Assembly (NCBI GenBank): GCA_002355935.1
Contig: AP017895.1
Coordinates: forward strand, 372,001-436,000
Source: Rothia aeria
GTDB taxonomy: Bacteria; Actinomycetota; Actinomycetes; Actinomycetales; Micrococcaceae
Length of the DNA stretch: 64,000 nucleotides
Direction of reading: 5' to 3'
Part shown: positions 19,392-29,410 of the stretch, piece after piece
How positions within the stretch are numbered: position 1 is the first letter of the stretch
Layout of the letters: each line of letters begins with the position of its first letter
Translations under genes and position numbers: made by a program
Notes under the pieces: model-generated
What the model saw: the letters and a program-made list of their open reading frames with translations, nothing else
What the model was told of the DNA's origin: nothing
Database searches by the model: none

Positions 19392-20847
19392 TTCCCTCTT
19401 CTCCCGACGCGACCCGAACGCCCCGAAGTCACGCCGGTTCATTGAGATTGTACTGCTGGTTTTAGCGGTGGGCATCAGCTCGGGCGCGCTGTACCTGCGG
19501 AACCCTGAAGAGGCATTTGGCAGCTCGTCAAGCGCCTGGCTCATGGGCACCGTTGTATTAGGCGTGGGCGCGCTGATTCTGCATGTGGTGCTGGGGCTTC
19601 GGGCACGGTACGCCGACCCGTTTATCTTACCGATCGTGATTGTGCTCAACGGTGTCGGTTTGGCCATGATTTACCGTATCGACTCGGATTTGAAGTACCC
19701 GGTGGGTGACTCGCAGCTGTTTTGGACGGGCCTGTCGATGCTCGCCTGCGCCGTGGTTATCTACTTCCTGCGGGATCACCGGGTGCTGCGTAAGGTCACC
19801 TACATTTCGTTGGCGCTGTCCCTTATTTTGCTGGTGCTGCCGCTGCTGCCGATTATTGGTCAGGAAATTAACGGTGCGCGCATCTGGATCTCCATTGCGG
19901 GCCGCACCTTCCAGCCGGGTGAGGTTGCCAAGATTACCCTGGCGATTTTCTTCGCCGGGTACCTTTCGACCCACCGTGACCTGATTCTTGTGGCGGGGCG
20001 GCGCATTGGGCCTATTCAGCTGCCCCGGTTCAGGGATTTGGTGCCGGTGTTTTTGGCGTGGCTGGCGAGCATTGGGGTGCTGGTGTTCCAGCATGACCTT
20101 GGGTCGTCAATCCTGTTCTTCGGCCTGTTCATGGCGATGCTGTACCTTTCAACGGGTAAAACCTCGTGGCTGGTCACCGGTGGTATTGGTGTGGTAGCTG
20201 GTGGGTTCTTGGCGTACCACTCCATTTCGCACGTCCACGACCGTATCTACGCGTGGGTGCATGCCTTCGACAACGATATTTACAACAGCTCCTACGGTGG
20301 TTCTCGGCAGATCCTGCAGGGTGTCTTTGGACTCTCCTACGGCGGGCTGTTTGGCCGCGGCTGGGGGCAGGGACGCACCTACCTGGTGCCGTACGCTAAC
20401 TCGGATATGATCATCACCTCCCTCGGTGAGGAGCTGGGCCTGCTGGGTTTGGGCGCGATCCTCATGATGTACCTGGTGCTGGTCTCACGCGGGTACCGTG
20501 CCGCGCTGGGTACCCGCGACGGTTTTGGGAAGCTGCTAGCGGCTGGGCTGTCCACCGTTATGGTGCTTCAGCTGTTTGTGGTGGTTGGCGGTGTGACTCG
20601 ACTGATCCCGCTGACCGGTTTGACCACCCCGTTCATGTCTGCTGGCGGCTCGTCGTTGGTGGCGAACTGGATTATTGTGGCGCTGTGGCTGGCGATTTCG
20701 CATTCGGCACGTGCCCCGCACGGCGTGGTCGATTTTGATGCCCCACGGGGTATTGACTACGGCAGTAACGATTACGAACCTGAAGGTGCGACCAGTGTTC
20801 TGGCGCGTATTTCTACGGCATCAACAGAAGGGAGCCAACGTGGATAG
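19384..20847 (+). CDS. FtsW/RodA-type SEDS peptidoglycan polymerase
   Basis: About 487 residues with some ten membrane helices. SEDS blocks seen are QEINGARIWI, FQPGEVAKI, FQHDLGSSILFF and GLTTPFMSAGGSS. It polymerises glycan strands from lipid II together with the adjacent class B PBP. The ATG at 19384 lies within the pstP stop region (ATGGCTAG); a GTG at 19366 is an alternative. In mycobacteria the gene at this operon position is rodA, which favours the elongation role, but sequence alone does not settle FtsW versus RodA. Confidence 0.9.
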   Translation: MASSLFSRRDPNAPKSRRFIEIVLLVLAVGISSGALYLRNPEEAFGSSSSAWLMGTVVLGVGALILHVVLGLRARYADPFILPIVIVLNGVGLAMIYRIDSDLKYPVGDSQLFWTGLSMLACAVVIYFLRDHRVLRKVTYISLALSLILLVLPLLPIIGQEINGARIWISIAGRTFQPGEVAKITLAIFFAGYLSTHRDLILVAGRRIGPIQLPRFRDLVPVFLAWLASIGVLVFQHDLGSSILFFGLFMAMLYLSTGKTSWLVTGGIGVVAGGFLAYHSISHVHDRIYAWVHAFDNDIYNSSYGGSRQILQGVFGLSYGGLFGRGWGQGRTYLVPYANSDMIITSLGEELGLLGLGAILMMYLVLVSRGYRAALGTRDGFGKLLAAGLSTVMVLQLFVVVGGVTRLIPLTGLTTPFMSAGGSSLVANWIIVALWLAISHSARAPHGVVDFDAPRGIDYGSNDYEPEGATSVLARISTASTEGSQRG

Positions 20848-22282
20848 GGCGATTCGCCGCATGTGGATGTCTGCCGCGTGCGTCTTTATCTTGCTAATGG
20901 GCACCCTGAGCTATATTCAGTTCTTTGATGCGCAGATGCTCATGGAGCACAAGTGGAACACCCGTGCCCTGTACGATAACTACGGTTCGCAGCGTGGTTC
21001 GATCGTGGTGAACGGAACTGAGATTGCTTCCTCAGTGAAATCTAACGACGAGTACAACTATCAGCGCGTATATTCCGAACCTGAGAAGTATGCTGGTATT
21101 ACCGGCTACTTCTCGTCGGTGTACGGTTCGACGGGTATTGAGTCGGCTCTGGATAAGGAGCTTTCGGGTACCTCGGACAGCCAGTTCTATGATCGTGTGG
21201 CGCAGCTGTTCTCAGGTAATTCCACACGCGGGGCCAGCGTTGAGCTGACTGTGGACGATAAGCTGCAGACCCTCGCCTACCAGCTGCTGCAGGGCAGGAA
21301 GGGTTCTATTGTGGCGATGAACCCGAAAACAGGGGAAATTCTGGCGATGGCATCCTCGCCTTCGTATGACCCGAATAAGTTGGCTGCGCATAGTGAGCAG
21401 TCGGTGATCGCCGACTACACGAAGCTGACCCAGGATCAGCAGTCCCCGCTGTTTAACCGTGCGATCGCGGGTAACACCTACTCACCGGGTTCGACGTTCA
21501 AAATTATTGATGCCGTGGCCGCGCTGGAGTCGGGGAAGTATGACGAGAAGTCTGTGATTGATAACCCGGCGCAGCTTCCGCTGCCGGGCACCAATGTGAC
21601 CCTGCCGAACTTTGTGAATGGTCAGTGTGCCACCCGCACGCAGGCGACGATTGAGTGGGCGTTAGCGCAGTCGTGTAATACTCCGTTTGCGAATATCGCC
21701 CTCGATTTGGGGCAGGAGAAGATTTCTCAGACCGCCTCAAAGTTCGGGTACGGCCAGGATTTGTCGATCCCGTTGAAGGTCACCAAGTCGGATTTCCCCT
21801 CCGATATGACGAAGAGCCAGCTGGCTCAGGCGTCGGTGGGCCAGTATGACGTGAAAACCACGCCGCTGCAGGTGGCGATGACTTCCGCGGCGATTGCGAA
21901 CGGTGGTGTGCAGATGAAACCTAATCTGGTTCGTTCGGTGAAGACCAGCAACCTGAGCACGTTGTCTGAGTTCTCTCCCGAGAAATTGCGCACCTCAACT
22001 TCCCAAAAAGTCGCCGATCAGGTGAAACAATGGATGGTGAACTCGGTCGATAATGGTATTGCGTCCGGTGCGGGTGTGTCGGGCGTGAAGGTGGCGGGTA
22101 AGACCGGCACCGCCGAGATTGGCACGACCGGGTTGAACAATTCCTGGTTTACCGGTTTCGCCCCGGCGGATGACCCCAAGATTGCTATTGCGGTCGTCTA
22201 TGAGGATATTGATGTGTCCACGGGCGCGAAGCTTTCGACTAATGCAGGTAAACAACTCTTTGAGGCGGTGTTGAACAAGTGA
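20840..22282 (+). CDS. pbpA: Penicillin-binding protein PbpA (class B transpeptidase)
   Basis: 480 residues with one N-terminal membrane anchor (about 8-30). Transpeptidase motifs are STFK (active Ser near residue 218), SCN (near 277) and KTGTAE (near 421). It cross-links peptidoglycan outside the membrane and in mycobacteria is a target of PknB/PstP control. The GTG start overlaps the stop of the SEDS gene by eight bases; the stop overlaps pknA by four. No large inserted domain is seen. Confidence 0.9.
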   Translation: MDRAIRRMWMSAACVFILLMGTLSYIQFFDAQMLMEHKWNTRALYDNYGSQRGSIVVNGTEIASSVKSNDEYNYQRVYSEPEKYAGITGYFSSVYGSTGIESALDKELSGTSDSQFYDRVAQLFSGNSTRGASVELTVDDKLQTLAYQLLQGRKGSIVAMNPKTGEILAMASSPSYDPNKLAAHSEQSVIADYTKLTQDQQSPLFNRAIAGNTYSPGSTFKIIDAVAALESGKYDEKSVIDNPAQLPLPGTNVTLPNFVNGQCATRTQATIEWALAQSCNTPFANIALDLGQEKISQTASKFGYGQDLSIPLKVTKSDFPSDMTKSQLAQASVGQYDVKTTPLQVAMTSAAIANGGVQMKPNLVRSVKTSNLSTLSEFSPEKLRTSTSQKVADQVKQWMVNSVDNGIASGAGVSGVKVAGKTGTAEIGTTGLNNSWFTGFAPADDPKIAIAVVYEDIDVSTGAKLSTNAGKQLFEAVLNK

Positions 22283-24130
22283 GGCCTTCGGCTGATGTCA
22301 CCTTGGGCGGTCGCTATACCCTGACTGAACGTATCGCTGTAGGCGGTATGGGTGAGGTCTGGAAGGCGCGCGATAAGGTTCTTGGGCGCATCGTCGCAGT
22401 GAAAATCCTGAAAGAGGAGTACACGGGTGACCCCGGGTTCTTGGAGCGGTTCCGCGCGGAGGCGCGCCACACCGCACTGCTGAACCACCCGGGTGTGGCG
22501 AACGTGTTTGATTACGGCGAGGAGGATAACTCGGCGTACCTGGTGATGGAGCTGGTTCCCGGGAGCCGCTATCGAACATTATTGAGCGTGATAGCACTAT
22601 CCCAGCGGATCGTATCCTGAACATTATTGCGCAGACGGCGCGCGCGCTGGCGGCAGCACACGCGCAGGGCCTGGTGCACCGCGATGTGAAGCCGGGTAAC
22701 CTGATTATCACCCCGGATGACCGCGTGAAGGTAACCGACTTCGGTATCGCCCGGCTGGCGAACCAGGTTCCGCTCACAGCCACGGGTCAGGTGATGGGTA
22801 CCGCCCAGTATTTGGCCCTGAGCAGGCGACCGGGCAGACCGCGACCCCCTCATCCGATATGTATTCGCTGGGTATTATCGGGTACGAGGCGCTGGCGGGG
22901 CACCGCCCGTTTACGGGCGAGTCGCAGATCGCTATCGCTTTGGCGCAGGTGAATGATACCCCGCCGCCGCTTCCTGACAGTGTCTCACCGACGGCGCGGG
23001 CACTGATTATGTGCCTGCTGGCGAAGGACCCCTCAGAGCGTCCCGCGAGCGCTACAGCACTGGCGGCGGCGATTGACGCTATCCGCCGTAACGATGTGCG
23101 TGCGGCGTTGAAGGCCGTGCCCGCACTTAAACAGTTCATGCCGAAGTCGGCGACAGCTGCGACGGCGACGCAAACCCAGACTCAGGTGCAGCAGAGCGCT
23201 GCTACAGGTGCTACGGGAGCTATCACTGCCGCGGCTGCGCCCCGGTTCGGTTCAGGCGGGCGGTTCTCACCGAATCCGACGACCGCGCCCATCCCGCCGG
23301 TCGCTGGCACCGGTGCGCAGCCGGTGCAGCATGTTGATGATGAGGACGAGCCGGAGCAGAAGCGTTCAGGCATCGTTAAGTGGGTTGTTATCGGTGTGGT
23401 AATTCTGCTGGTGGTTGCCCTGGCCCTGTGGGCTGCCACTGCGCTGCAGGGTTCCCCTAAGAACGACCCAAGCGGCAGCCCGTCGGTGAGCGCCTCGGCG
23501 TCCCCCTCGGAGCAGGAGCCTTCGAGCAGCCCGGCTACGAATAACCCGGATACGCAGAAGCAGAATAATGTGACGGTGAACCCTGCCGAGTTCGTGGGCC
23601 GTAGCCTGCTGGAGGTGACGAACGAGCTGTCCCAGATGGGTCTGCAGGTTAAACCTGAGGGTGTTGACTCGAACGAGGCGAAGGACACGGTACTGTCGGT
23701 TTCCCCGTCAGGTTCGGTGGAGAAGGGTACAAGCATTATTGTGAAGTACTCGAATGGCCCGAAGACGGCGACTATCCCCACCGGGCTGATTGGCCAGGAT
23801 AAGGACACCGCCTCTGCGGCGATCGTGAAATTGGGCATTAATGTGAATCAGATATCGGAGCATTCTGATACGGCGGCCCCGGGTACGGTGCTGCGCATTA
23901 CCCCGCTGCCTGGCACTCAGGTTCCCCTTCATAGTAGTGTAGATGTGTACATCGCTGATGCCTCTTCCGGTCAGGGGTCCGGAGGAGCAGCCCCATCAGC
24001 AAATACCTCTACGAGTGCGAGCGCAAGCGCGAGTGCAAGTACACCACCGAGGCAGCCTACTTCCGCTCCCGCGAGCACAAGCGCTACCTCCTCCGCCAGC
24101 GCGGCTGCTGCTGCCACGCCGTCAGAGTAG
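22279..24130 (+). CDS. pknA: Ser/Thr kinase PknA with PASTA repeats, two apparent frameshifts
   Basis: The kinase domain (about 10-270) has a glycine loop (VGGMGEV), VAVKIL Lys, HRDVKPGN catalytic loop and DFGIARL. One membrane helix ([16 protein letters not shown]) and two extracellular PASTA repeats follow, then a Ser/Ala/Thr-rich tail. The frame breaks at G 22561-22563 and C 22816-22818. One base added to each joins [15 protein letters not shown] and [14 protein letters not shown] and gives 617 residues. Mycobacterial PknA lacks PASTA repeats, so this copy is PknB-like in layout. Phosphorylates cell-shape and division substrates. Confidence 0.88.
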
Positions 24131-24206
24131 TGAATGGTGCCCAGTATGTCGTGTCGCGCATGTATGAGCTAAGAGTTTAACTTCTGACCCTAGACCAGGA
24201 GATTGT

Positions 24207-26411
24207 ATGGACCTGTTGGTTCCCGATATGGTAGATGATCGCTATAAGGTGCTTGATGTTATTGGCACCGGGGCGATGGCTACTGTCTACTCGGCGGAGG
24301 ACACCCGTTTGGGCCGTAAGGTCGCGATGAAAATTCTTCGACCGGAGCAGGCCCAAGATCAGACGTTCCGTATACGTTTTAAGCGCGAGGCCGAGGCTGT
24401 CGCGTCACTGAACTACCCCGCTATTGTGGCGGTGTACGATACCGGTGCCTACTCACCCACCCCGACCACACCCCAAGAGTATGGTTTTGAGGGGGCCCAG
24501 CCCGGCGCTGAGGATGGGAGCATCCCATATATTGTGATGGAGCTGGTGAACGGCCGCACCTTGCGTGAGGTGCTGTCGTCAGGGGCGCATCTTCCGGTGC
24601 GTGAGGCTATGGCGTACGCCGATCAGCTGCTGGGTGCACTGCAGTACAGCCACGATATGGGCATTATTCACCGCGATATTAAACCCGCGAACATTATGGT
24701 TCTGCCGCTGACTGATGAGGATATTTCCTTGGGCCAGTCAGGGAAGATTAAGGTGATGGATTTCGGGATTTCGCGCGCCCTTGAGGAGGCAGGCGAGGCC
24801 CTGACGAAGGCGAATGTGGTGCTTGGTAGTGCCCGGTATATGTCGCCGGAGCAGGTGAGCGGCCACGAGGTGGATACCCGCAGCGATATTTACTCCGCTG
24901 CGTGCGTGATCTATGAGATGGTGGCCGGACGTACCCCTTTTGATGCCGAGTCGAATGTGGATTTGGCGGCTAAGCACCTGTCGGAGGCTCCTCAGCCGCC
25001 GAGCGCTTTTTCTCCGCTGCCGGTTCCGCCGCAGCTGGATGCTGCGATTATGCGCGGGCTGGCGAAGAACCCGAATGAGCGGTACCAGTCGGCGGATGAG
25101 TTTGCCCAGGCGCTGCGTGCGGCGTTCGGTTCTGCCGATGATGATGCTACGGTCGCCCAGCCTGCCTTGGGTGCGGCTGCTTTTGCACCTTACCAGGGTG
25201 AGAATACCGGGACGATGGAGCCGCCGCCTGATGAGGAGGCGGGGCTGAATGATTTCTTTGAGCAGGATTATTATGACGCCTGTGAGGAGGTTGAGCCGGA
25301 GACTCCCCGCAAGCGCGCCTGGCTGCAGGTGCTGATCGGTTCGCTGATTGTGGCCCTGCTGGCCTTTAGTGTGGGCTCGGTGCTGTACTACCAGAATAAG
25401 CTGAATGAGGTGCCGCAGGTTGCGGTGCCGTCGGTGGCTAACGTGTCGAAGGATGAGGCGGACACCCAGCTGCGTAACCTGGGTTTCACGCTGGAGTATA
25501 AGAACGCCTTCTCGGATACCGTGAAGAAGGGCGACGTGATTAGTGTCGACCCGACTGCGGGCACCATGATTGATAAGGGCGCAAAGGTGACTCTGACGGT
25601 TTCCAACGGCCCGAAGAAGCTGGTGATTCCGGATAATTTGCAGGGTCAGAGCGAGGCGTATGTGCGTAACGCTCTGAAGGAGATGGGCGTTGTGGACGGG
25701 CGTGTGACGACCGTTGAGAGCGCGACTGTCCCTGCGGGTATGGTGGTGTCGCTGACGAATCAGTCCGGTGAGGTTCTTGAGCCGGGCGCGGCTGTTGAGG
25801 CGGGCCAGACCGTCGATTTGGTGCTTTCTTCCGGTAAGGTGAAGGTCCCGTCGCTGGTGGGTCTGACGAAGGATCAGGCGGTGGCTGCCTTGACTGACCC
25901 GAATACGCACCTGAGCACGAATGTTGAGGAGGTGCAGACGAGTGCTTCCCCGGCGGGTACTGTGATCGCTCAGAGCGCTGCGGCGGGCACCCTGGTGGAG
26001 CAGAACAGCACCATCACTATCCGTGTGGCGAAGGCCCCGGCGCAGACTGCTACGGCGGCACCGGTTCCCTCGGCGTCGGCACGTTCGGGCACGTCCGGTA
26101 GCGGCAATACGTCCGGCGGCGGTGCCAATAGCGGCACCGGCACCGGCGGGAATACGTCTGGCGGCGGCGCGAATGCTGGCACCGGCACCGGCGGTAACCA
26201 GAACCAGCAGCCGACTGCTGCGCCGACGAGTGGCGCCTCAGCATCTGCGGCACCGGCGGCCCCGTCAGCACCTGCAAGCAACCCGGCAAATGGCGGGAAT
26301 AATAACGGTAACCGCGGTGATACCGGGAACAACGGGAACAACAATAACAACGGGAATAACAATAATAATGGCGGGAATAATAACGGAAATAACAACAATA
26401 ACCGCCGGTAG
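24207..26411 (+). CDS. pknB: Ser/Thr kinase PknB with three PASTA repeats and an Asn/Gly-rich tail
   Basis: 734 residues. The kinase domain (about 10-290) has IGTGAMATVY, VAMKIL, HRDIKPANI, DFGIS and GSARYMSPEQ. An insert of about 25 residues (PTPTTPQEYGFEGAQPG) sits in the N-lobe. One membrane helix (about 372-395) and three PASTA repeats (about 400-610) follow, then about 120 residues of low complexity: a roughly 17-residue Ser/Gly/Thr unit twice in tandem, an Ala/Pro stretch and a run of NNNNGN type. PASTA domains sense muropeptides or lipid II. ATG after AGGAG, 76 bases after pknA; last gene of the operon. Confidence 0.93.
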   Translation: MDLLVPDMVDDRYKVLDVIGTGAMATVYSAEDTRLGRKVAMKILRPEQAQDQTFRIRFKREAEAVASLNYPAIVAVYDTGAYSPTPTTPQEYGFEGAQPGAEDGSIPYIVMELVNGRTLREVLSSGAHLPVREAMAYADQLLGALQYSHDMGIIHRDIKPANIMVLPLTDEDISLGQSGKIKVMDFGISRALEEAGEALTKANVVLGSARYMSPEQVSGHEVDTRSDIYSAACVIYEMVAGRTPFDAESNVDLAAKHLSEAPQPPSAFSPLPVPPQLDAAIMRGLAKNPNERYQSADEFAQALRAAFGSADDDATVAQPALGAAAFAPYQGENTGTMEPPPDEEAGLNDFFEQDYYDACEEVEPETPRKRAWLQVLIGSLIVALLAFSVGSVLYYQNKLNEVPQVAVPSVANVSKDEADTQLRNLGFTLEYKNAFSDTVKKGDVISVDPTAGTMIDKGAKVTLTVSNGPKKLVIPDNLQGQSEAYVRNALKEMGVVDGRVTTVESATVPAGMVVSLTNQSGEVLEPGAAVEAGQTVDLVLSSGKVKVPSLVGLTKDQAVAALTDPNTHLSTNVEEVQTSASPAGTVIAQSAAAGTLVEQNSTITIRVAKAPAQTATAAPVPSASARSGTSGSGNTSGGGANSGTGTGGNTSGGGANAGTGTGGNQNQQPTAAPTSGASASAAPAAPSAPASNPANGGNNNGNRGDTGNNGNNNNNGNNNNNGGNNNGNNNNNRR

Positions 26412-26443
26412 CCGCCCGGGCGTGTAAACGCTGAACGGCTAGT

Positions 26444-26479
26444 GGGGTGGGTTCTCCGGTTATCCGGGAAGCCCACCCC
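26444..26479. terminator. Terminator after pknB
   Basis: GGGGTGGG (26444-26451) pairs with CCCACCCC (26472-26479); an inner CCGG/CCGG pairing extends it. It ends the kinase operon. Confidence 0.7.
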
Positions 26480-26516
26480 ATTCCTATTCCTTTGCACCAC
26501 ACATACACGCATACGA

Positions 26517-26543
26517 AATGCCCCAGCAGCCTGCTGGGGCATT
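26517..26543 (-). terminator. Terminator after the trpG operon
   Basis: AATGCCCCAGCA and TGCTGGGGCATT form a perfect 12-bp stem with a three-base loop, 23 bases beyond the amidotransferase stop. The stem is symmetric and may act on both strands. Confidence 0.75.
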
Positions 26544-26566
26544 GTGGTGTTTGTATATTGGCCGGG

Positions 26567-27199
26567 TTAGCTAATGAGTGGAGAAAGCGTTTTTGCGTGC
26601 TGCGCGGCGCCTTGTACCCCGATTTCTTCAAGCCAGTTGCCGAGCATGAGGTAGCCGCCTTCTGTGAGCACCGATTCTGGGTGGAACTGCACACCGTGCA
26701 TGGGTGCTTCGCGGTGGCGCAGCCCCATAATGATGCCGTTTTCGGTGGTGGAGGTAACCTGCAGCACCTCGGGCATGGTGTCGGGGACTACGGCAAGCGA
26801 GTGGTAGCGGGTCGCCGTGAAGGGGCTTGGGACGTCTTTGAACACCGAGTCGTTTTCGTGCACCAGGGTGGAGGTTTTACCGTGCATGAGCTCGGGGGCG
26901 TGGGTGACGGTGCCGCCGAAGGCTTCAGCGATTGCTTGGTGTCCCAGGCACACGCCCAGCAGGGGTTTGTGGGTGTTGGCGGCCCACTTGATGGTGTCGA
27001 TAATGACTCCGGCGTCTGCAGGGGCACCGGGGCCGGGTGAGATAAGCACCCCGTCATGCTCTGCTGCGAGTGCGAGCACGGTGTCGAGGTCGTGTTCATC
27101 GTTGCGGATTACGGTGGTTTCGGCACCGAGCTGCTGCAGGTATCCCACAAGGGTGAAGACGAAACTATCGTAGTTGTCGATAACGAGGATGCGTGTCAT
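26567..27199 (-). CDS. Glutamine amidotransferase, anthranilate/aminodeoxychorismate synthase component II
   Basis: 210 residues, class I glutamine amidotransferase. Seen are ILVIDNYDSFVFTL, the SPGPG oxyanion strand, the nucleophile Cys in GVCLGHQAI and the His/Glu of the triad in HGVQFHPESVLTEGG. It supplies ammonia to a chorismate-using partner (TrpE or PabB) that is not in this window, so trpG versus pabA cannot be decided. I chose the ATG at 27199 because homology starts at MTRILVID. Last gene of an operon with sortase E and a small membrane protein. Confidence 0.88.
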   Translation of the reverse strand: MTRILVIDNYDSFVFTLVGYLQQLGAETTVIRNDEHDLDTVLALAAEHDGVLISPGPGAPADAGVIIDTIKWAANTHKPLLGVCLGHQAIAEAFGGTVTHAPELMHGKTSTLVHENDSVFKDVPSPFTATRYHSLAVVPDTMPEVLQVTSTTENGIIMGLRHREAPMHGVQFHPESVLTEGGYLMLGNWLEEIGVQGAAQHAKTLSPLIS

Positions 27200-27221
27200 G
27201 GTTTTCTTTCGGGTGGGGCTG

Positions 27222-27383
27222 CTAATGGTTAATGGTGACGTCGAGGTTGAACGGGCCGTACTGCGCGAAATTGGGGAAGATGAATTCCATGAGCACATAG
27301 ACGACCAGCAGGATCAGCAGAATGGCGGTAATAATACGAACCCAGAGAGGTCCGGGCAGGTGGCGGAAGATCCATCCGTACAT
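27222..27383 (-). CDS. 53-residue single-helix membrane protein
   Basis: A short frame between sortase E and the amidotransferase, starting MYGWIFRHLPGPLWVR and continuing into one membrane helix (about residues 16-33, ITAILLILLVVYVLM), ending LDVTINH. The gaps to its neighbours are 16 and 22 bases. A protein of this size and N-terminus sits at the same place in many actinobacteria next to srtE and trpG/pabA, as I recall. Function unknown; a link to the sortase or to the division complex is conceivable. Confidence 0.75.
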   Translation of the reverse strand: MYGWIFRHLPGPLWVRIITAILLILLVVYVLMEFIFPNFAQYGPFNLDVTINH

Positions 27384-27399
27384 TGTGTGTTTTCCTCTC

Positions 27400-28146
27400 T
27401 TAAGCAGGGTTGTTGTTGGCTACTTTGGCGATTTCGGCGGGTGCCCCGGCGGATGCGGGCTGCCAGGACTCAAATTTGGCGTGCACAATGTACCGTTCGG
27501 TGTCGCCGTAGCGCGGGTGGCAGGTGGTGAGTGTCATAATCCGCTCGGTGGGGCTTTGCCCGGGATGCCCGGGCACGGGTTCAATGACGTCCACCTCGTG
27601 GGGCTGCACGATTTTCTGTTCGTACACGGTGTACGTGTAGTAGCCGTCTTTGGTGCGCACATAAATGTGGTCACCGTTTTGGAGCAGGTCAATATCGTTG
27701 AGCACTTTACCGCGGGTTTGGCGGTGCCCGGCGAGTGAGAAGTTGCCGACGCCTCCGGGCATGGCGGAGCCTTCGTAGTGGCCCAGCCCGAGGGCGTCGA
27801 TCACGTCGTTGCTGCTGCCTTGGGCGGCGGGGCGCTGATAGTCTTCCCCGAAGCGGGGGATGTAGACCACACCAAACGCCTGCCCGTGCGCGGGTTCTGC
27901 GAGCGGTTCGGGCGGGTTTTTGGGGTCCCAATCGGTAACGGTGCGTGATTCACCGAATTCTTTAACGAGGGAATCGACGGCTTGGGCTTGGGACCGGTCG
28001 GCGGCGATATTGGTCCACCAGAGCTGCCAGGCCACGAAGAGCAGCAGTATAAACCCTGCGGTGATCAGTAGCTCGCCGAGGATTTGCACGGTCCATTGTA
28101 GGCGTGTTTTACCGGGCGCGTGCGCCTTGGTGGGGGTGTGACTCAT
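27400..28146 (-). CDS. srtE: Class E sortase
   Basis: 248 residues: one N-terminal membrane helix (about 22-45) and an outer catalytic barrel. The catalytic His is in LAGHRQTRG, the Cys in TLTTCHPRYG and the Arg in TERYIVHA; class E enzymes carry such TTCHP-type sites. It anchors proteins bearing a C-terminal sorting signal (LAXTG in class E) to the cell wall. No sorting substrate is encoded nearby. First gene of the operon, divergent from crgA. Confidence 0.9.
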   Translation of the reverse strand: MSHTPTKAHAPGKTRLQWTVQILGELLITAGFILLLFVAWQLWWTNIAADRSQAQAVDSLVKEFGESRTVTDWDPKNPPEPLAEPAHGQAFGVVYIPRFGEDYQRPAAQGSSNDVIDALGLGHYEGSAMPGGVGNFSLAGHRQTRGKVLNDIDLLQNGDHIYVRTKDGYYTYTVYEQKIVQPHEVDVIEPVPGHPGQSPTERIMTLTTCHPRYGDTERYIVHAKFESWQPASAGAPAEIAKVANNNPA

Positions 28147-28284
28147 GCTGTCCTTTGTGGTTTATGTCTTCCGTGTTTCTTTAGGCTCAACGCGGGTGAA
28201 AGGTGAAATCATCCCGGGAGTCTGCAAAGATAGTTTCTAAGGTACATAATAAGGCTACCCACTGAGTGTTATGCGGAGGAAATT

Positions 28285-28649
28285 ATGTCTGGTTCGGCCA
28301 AGGCAAAAAGAAGAAGGGCAGCGCTTCTAAGAGCAGCGGCGCTAAGGCTAAAGACGCTAAGAAGAAGCAGAAGGCGGAGCAGAAGAAAGTAGTCGCCCGG
28401 GATACGTTGAATGAGGAGCGTCTGCGCAAGGTTGCGGAGGAGATGGAGCAGGGTCAGCCGTTGAGGGACCAGACTCCGCTGTGGTACCGGGTGATTATGT
28501 TCTCGTTTTTGGCGGTGGGCCTGCTGTGGATTGTTGTGTACTACATTTTTGAGGGTCTTTACCCGATCGCAGGCATTGGCATGTGGAATATCACAATCGG
28601 GATTGGTGCACTGATGGTGAGCATGCTGATGATGACGCGTTGGCGGTAG
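28285..28649 (+). CDS. crgA: Cell division protein CrgA, one apparent frameshift
   Basis: A small protein with a Lys-rich cytosolic N-terminus and two membrane helices (WYRVIMFSFLAVGLLWIVVYYIF and ITIGIGALMVSMLMM) ending TRWR, the CrgA pattern. It recruits FtsI and FtsZ partners at the septum in actinobacteria. The ATG at 28285 follows GGAGGAAATT. It is in frame with the body of the protein only if the A run 28315-28319 has six bases, giving a start MSGSAKAKKKKGS and 121 residues. Confidence 0.85.
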
Positions 28650-28654
28650 CCGGT

Positions 28655-28867
28655 ATGGGTGAGCAGCCGTCTGACTCCGCTGAGACCCCCAAGCCGGAGG
28701 TGACAAACCCCGCGAACCTGGCGCCGGTGGATCCGCAGCAGCCACGGGAGAAGCGTGAGGATATTCGCGCCGCCATTTTTGAGACAAAGCTGCGACGGTG
28801 GGCGCTTATTGGGTTTGTGGCTGCTGGCGCCTTGTTTTGGGTGGTGACTTTGCTGCTTCAGCGTTAG
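28655..28867 (+). CDS. Small single-helix membrane protein
   Basis: 70 residues from the ATG at 28655, five bases after the crgA stop: a polar N-terminal half (GEQPSDSAETPKPEV) and one C-terminal membrane helix (about 47-66, WALIGFVAAGALFWVVTLLL). Short distance suggests co-transcription with crgA. No family recognised. The Shine-Dalgarno is weak (TAGCCGGT), so translation may depend on coupling to crgA. Confidence 0.55.
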   Translation: MGEQPSDSAETPKPEVTNPANLAPVDPQQPREKREDIRAAIFETKLRRWALIGFVAAGALFWVVTLLLQR

Positions 28868-29410
28868 GGCGGGGCAATGAGGCCTCTCACCGTTACACCG
28901 CAGGCTGGTTGAGGTTGCCGCACACGGTTCCACGCTGAAAGATACTCATGAGCATGGTGAGCATCAGGAGCTCAGCCATGGTGTGGGTGAGCGCGACGGC
29001 GGGCGTACGGCGTGCGGAGTATGGACGGTGCGCAGCGTGTCTGAAAACGCACTAATGATGGGGAAGATTGTGAAGACAATTCGGGTGATAGTGCTTTCCA
29101 ATGGCCCTTTCCAGTAACATCCAAAACCATTATTTTATAATATTCCAATATATACATAAATACTGGTCAATATGAATATTAAGAGTATGTGAACTCTATA
29201 TAGTCATAGAGGTATAGATAAGCAGACTACAGTAGTTGCTCCCGTGTACCTGAGAAATCACTACATAGTGCAACATGGGGGCAAGCAGCACAATAGCCGC
29301 TGTGACTCCTACCGGGATCCTAGATGTACCGCTTAGTGTTGCGGCACATGCACCGAAGTAACGACATGCGCATATACAGTCCGCTTTGATGCCCGACACC
29401 CAGCGGTCAT
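28868..29410. other. Intergenic region with a possible decayed reading frame
   Basis: On the minus strand about 29120-28885 reads as a hydrophobic protein piece (TRIVFTIFPIISAFSDTL, then after a one-base shift ALTHTMAELLMLTMLM, stop). There is no start codon or ribosome binding site. It may be the remnant of a membrane protein. 29100-29240 is AT-rich and carries nothing recognisable. Confidence 0.25.

Noticed and set aside
29196-29399. Hydrophobic minus-strand frame of 67 codons
   Set aside because: No Shine-Dalgarno, no recognisable family, overlaps an AT-rich tract.
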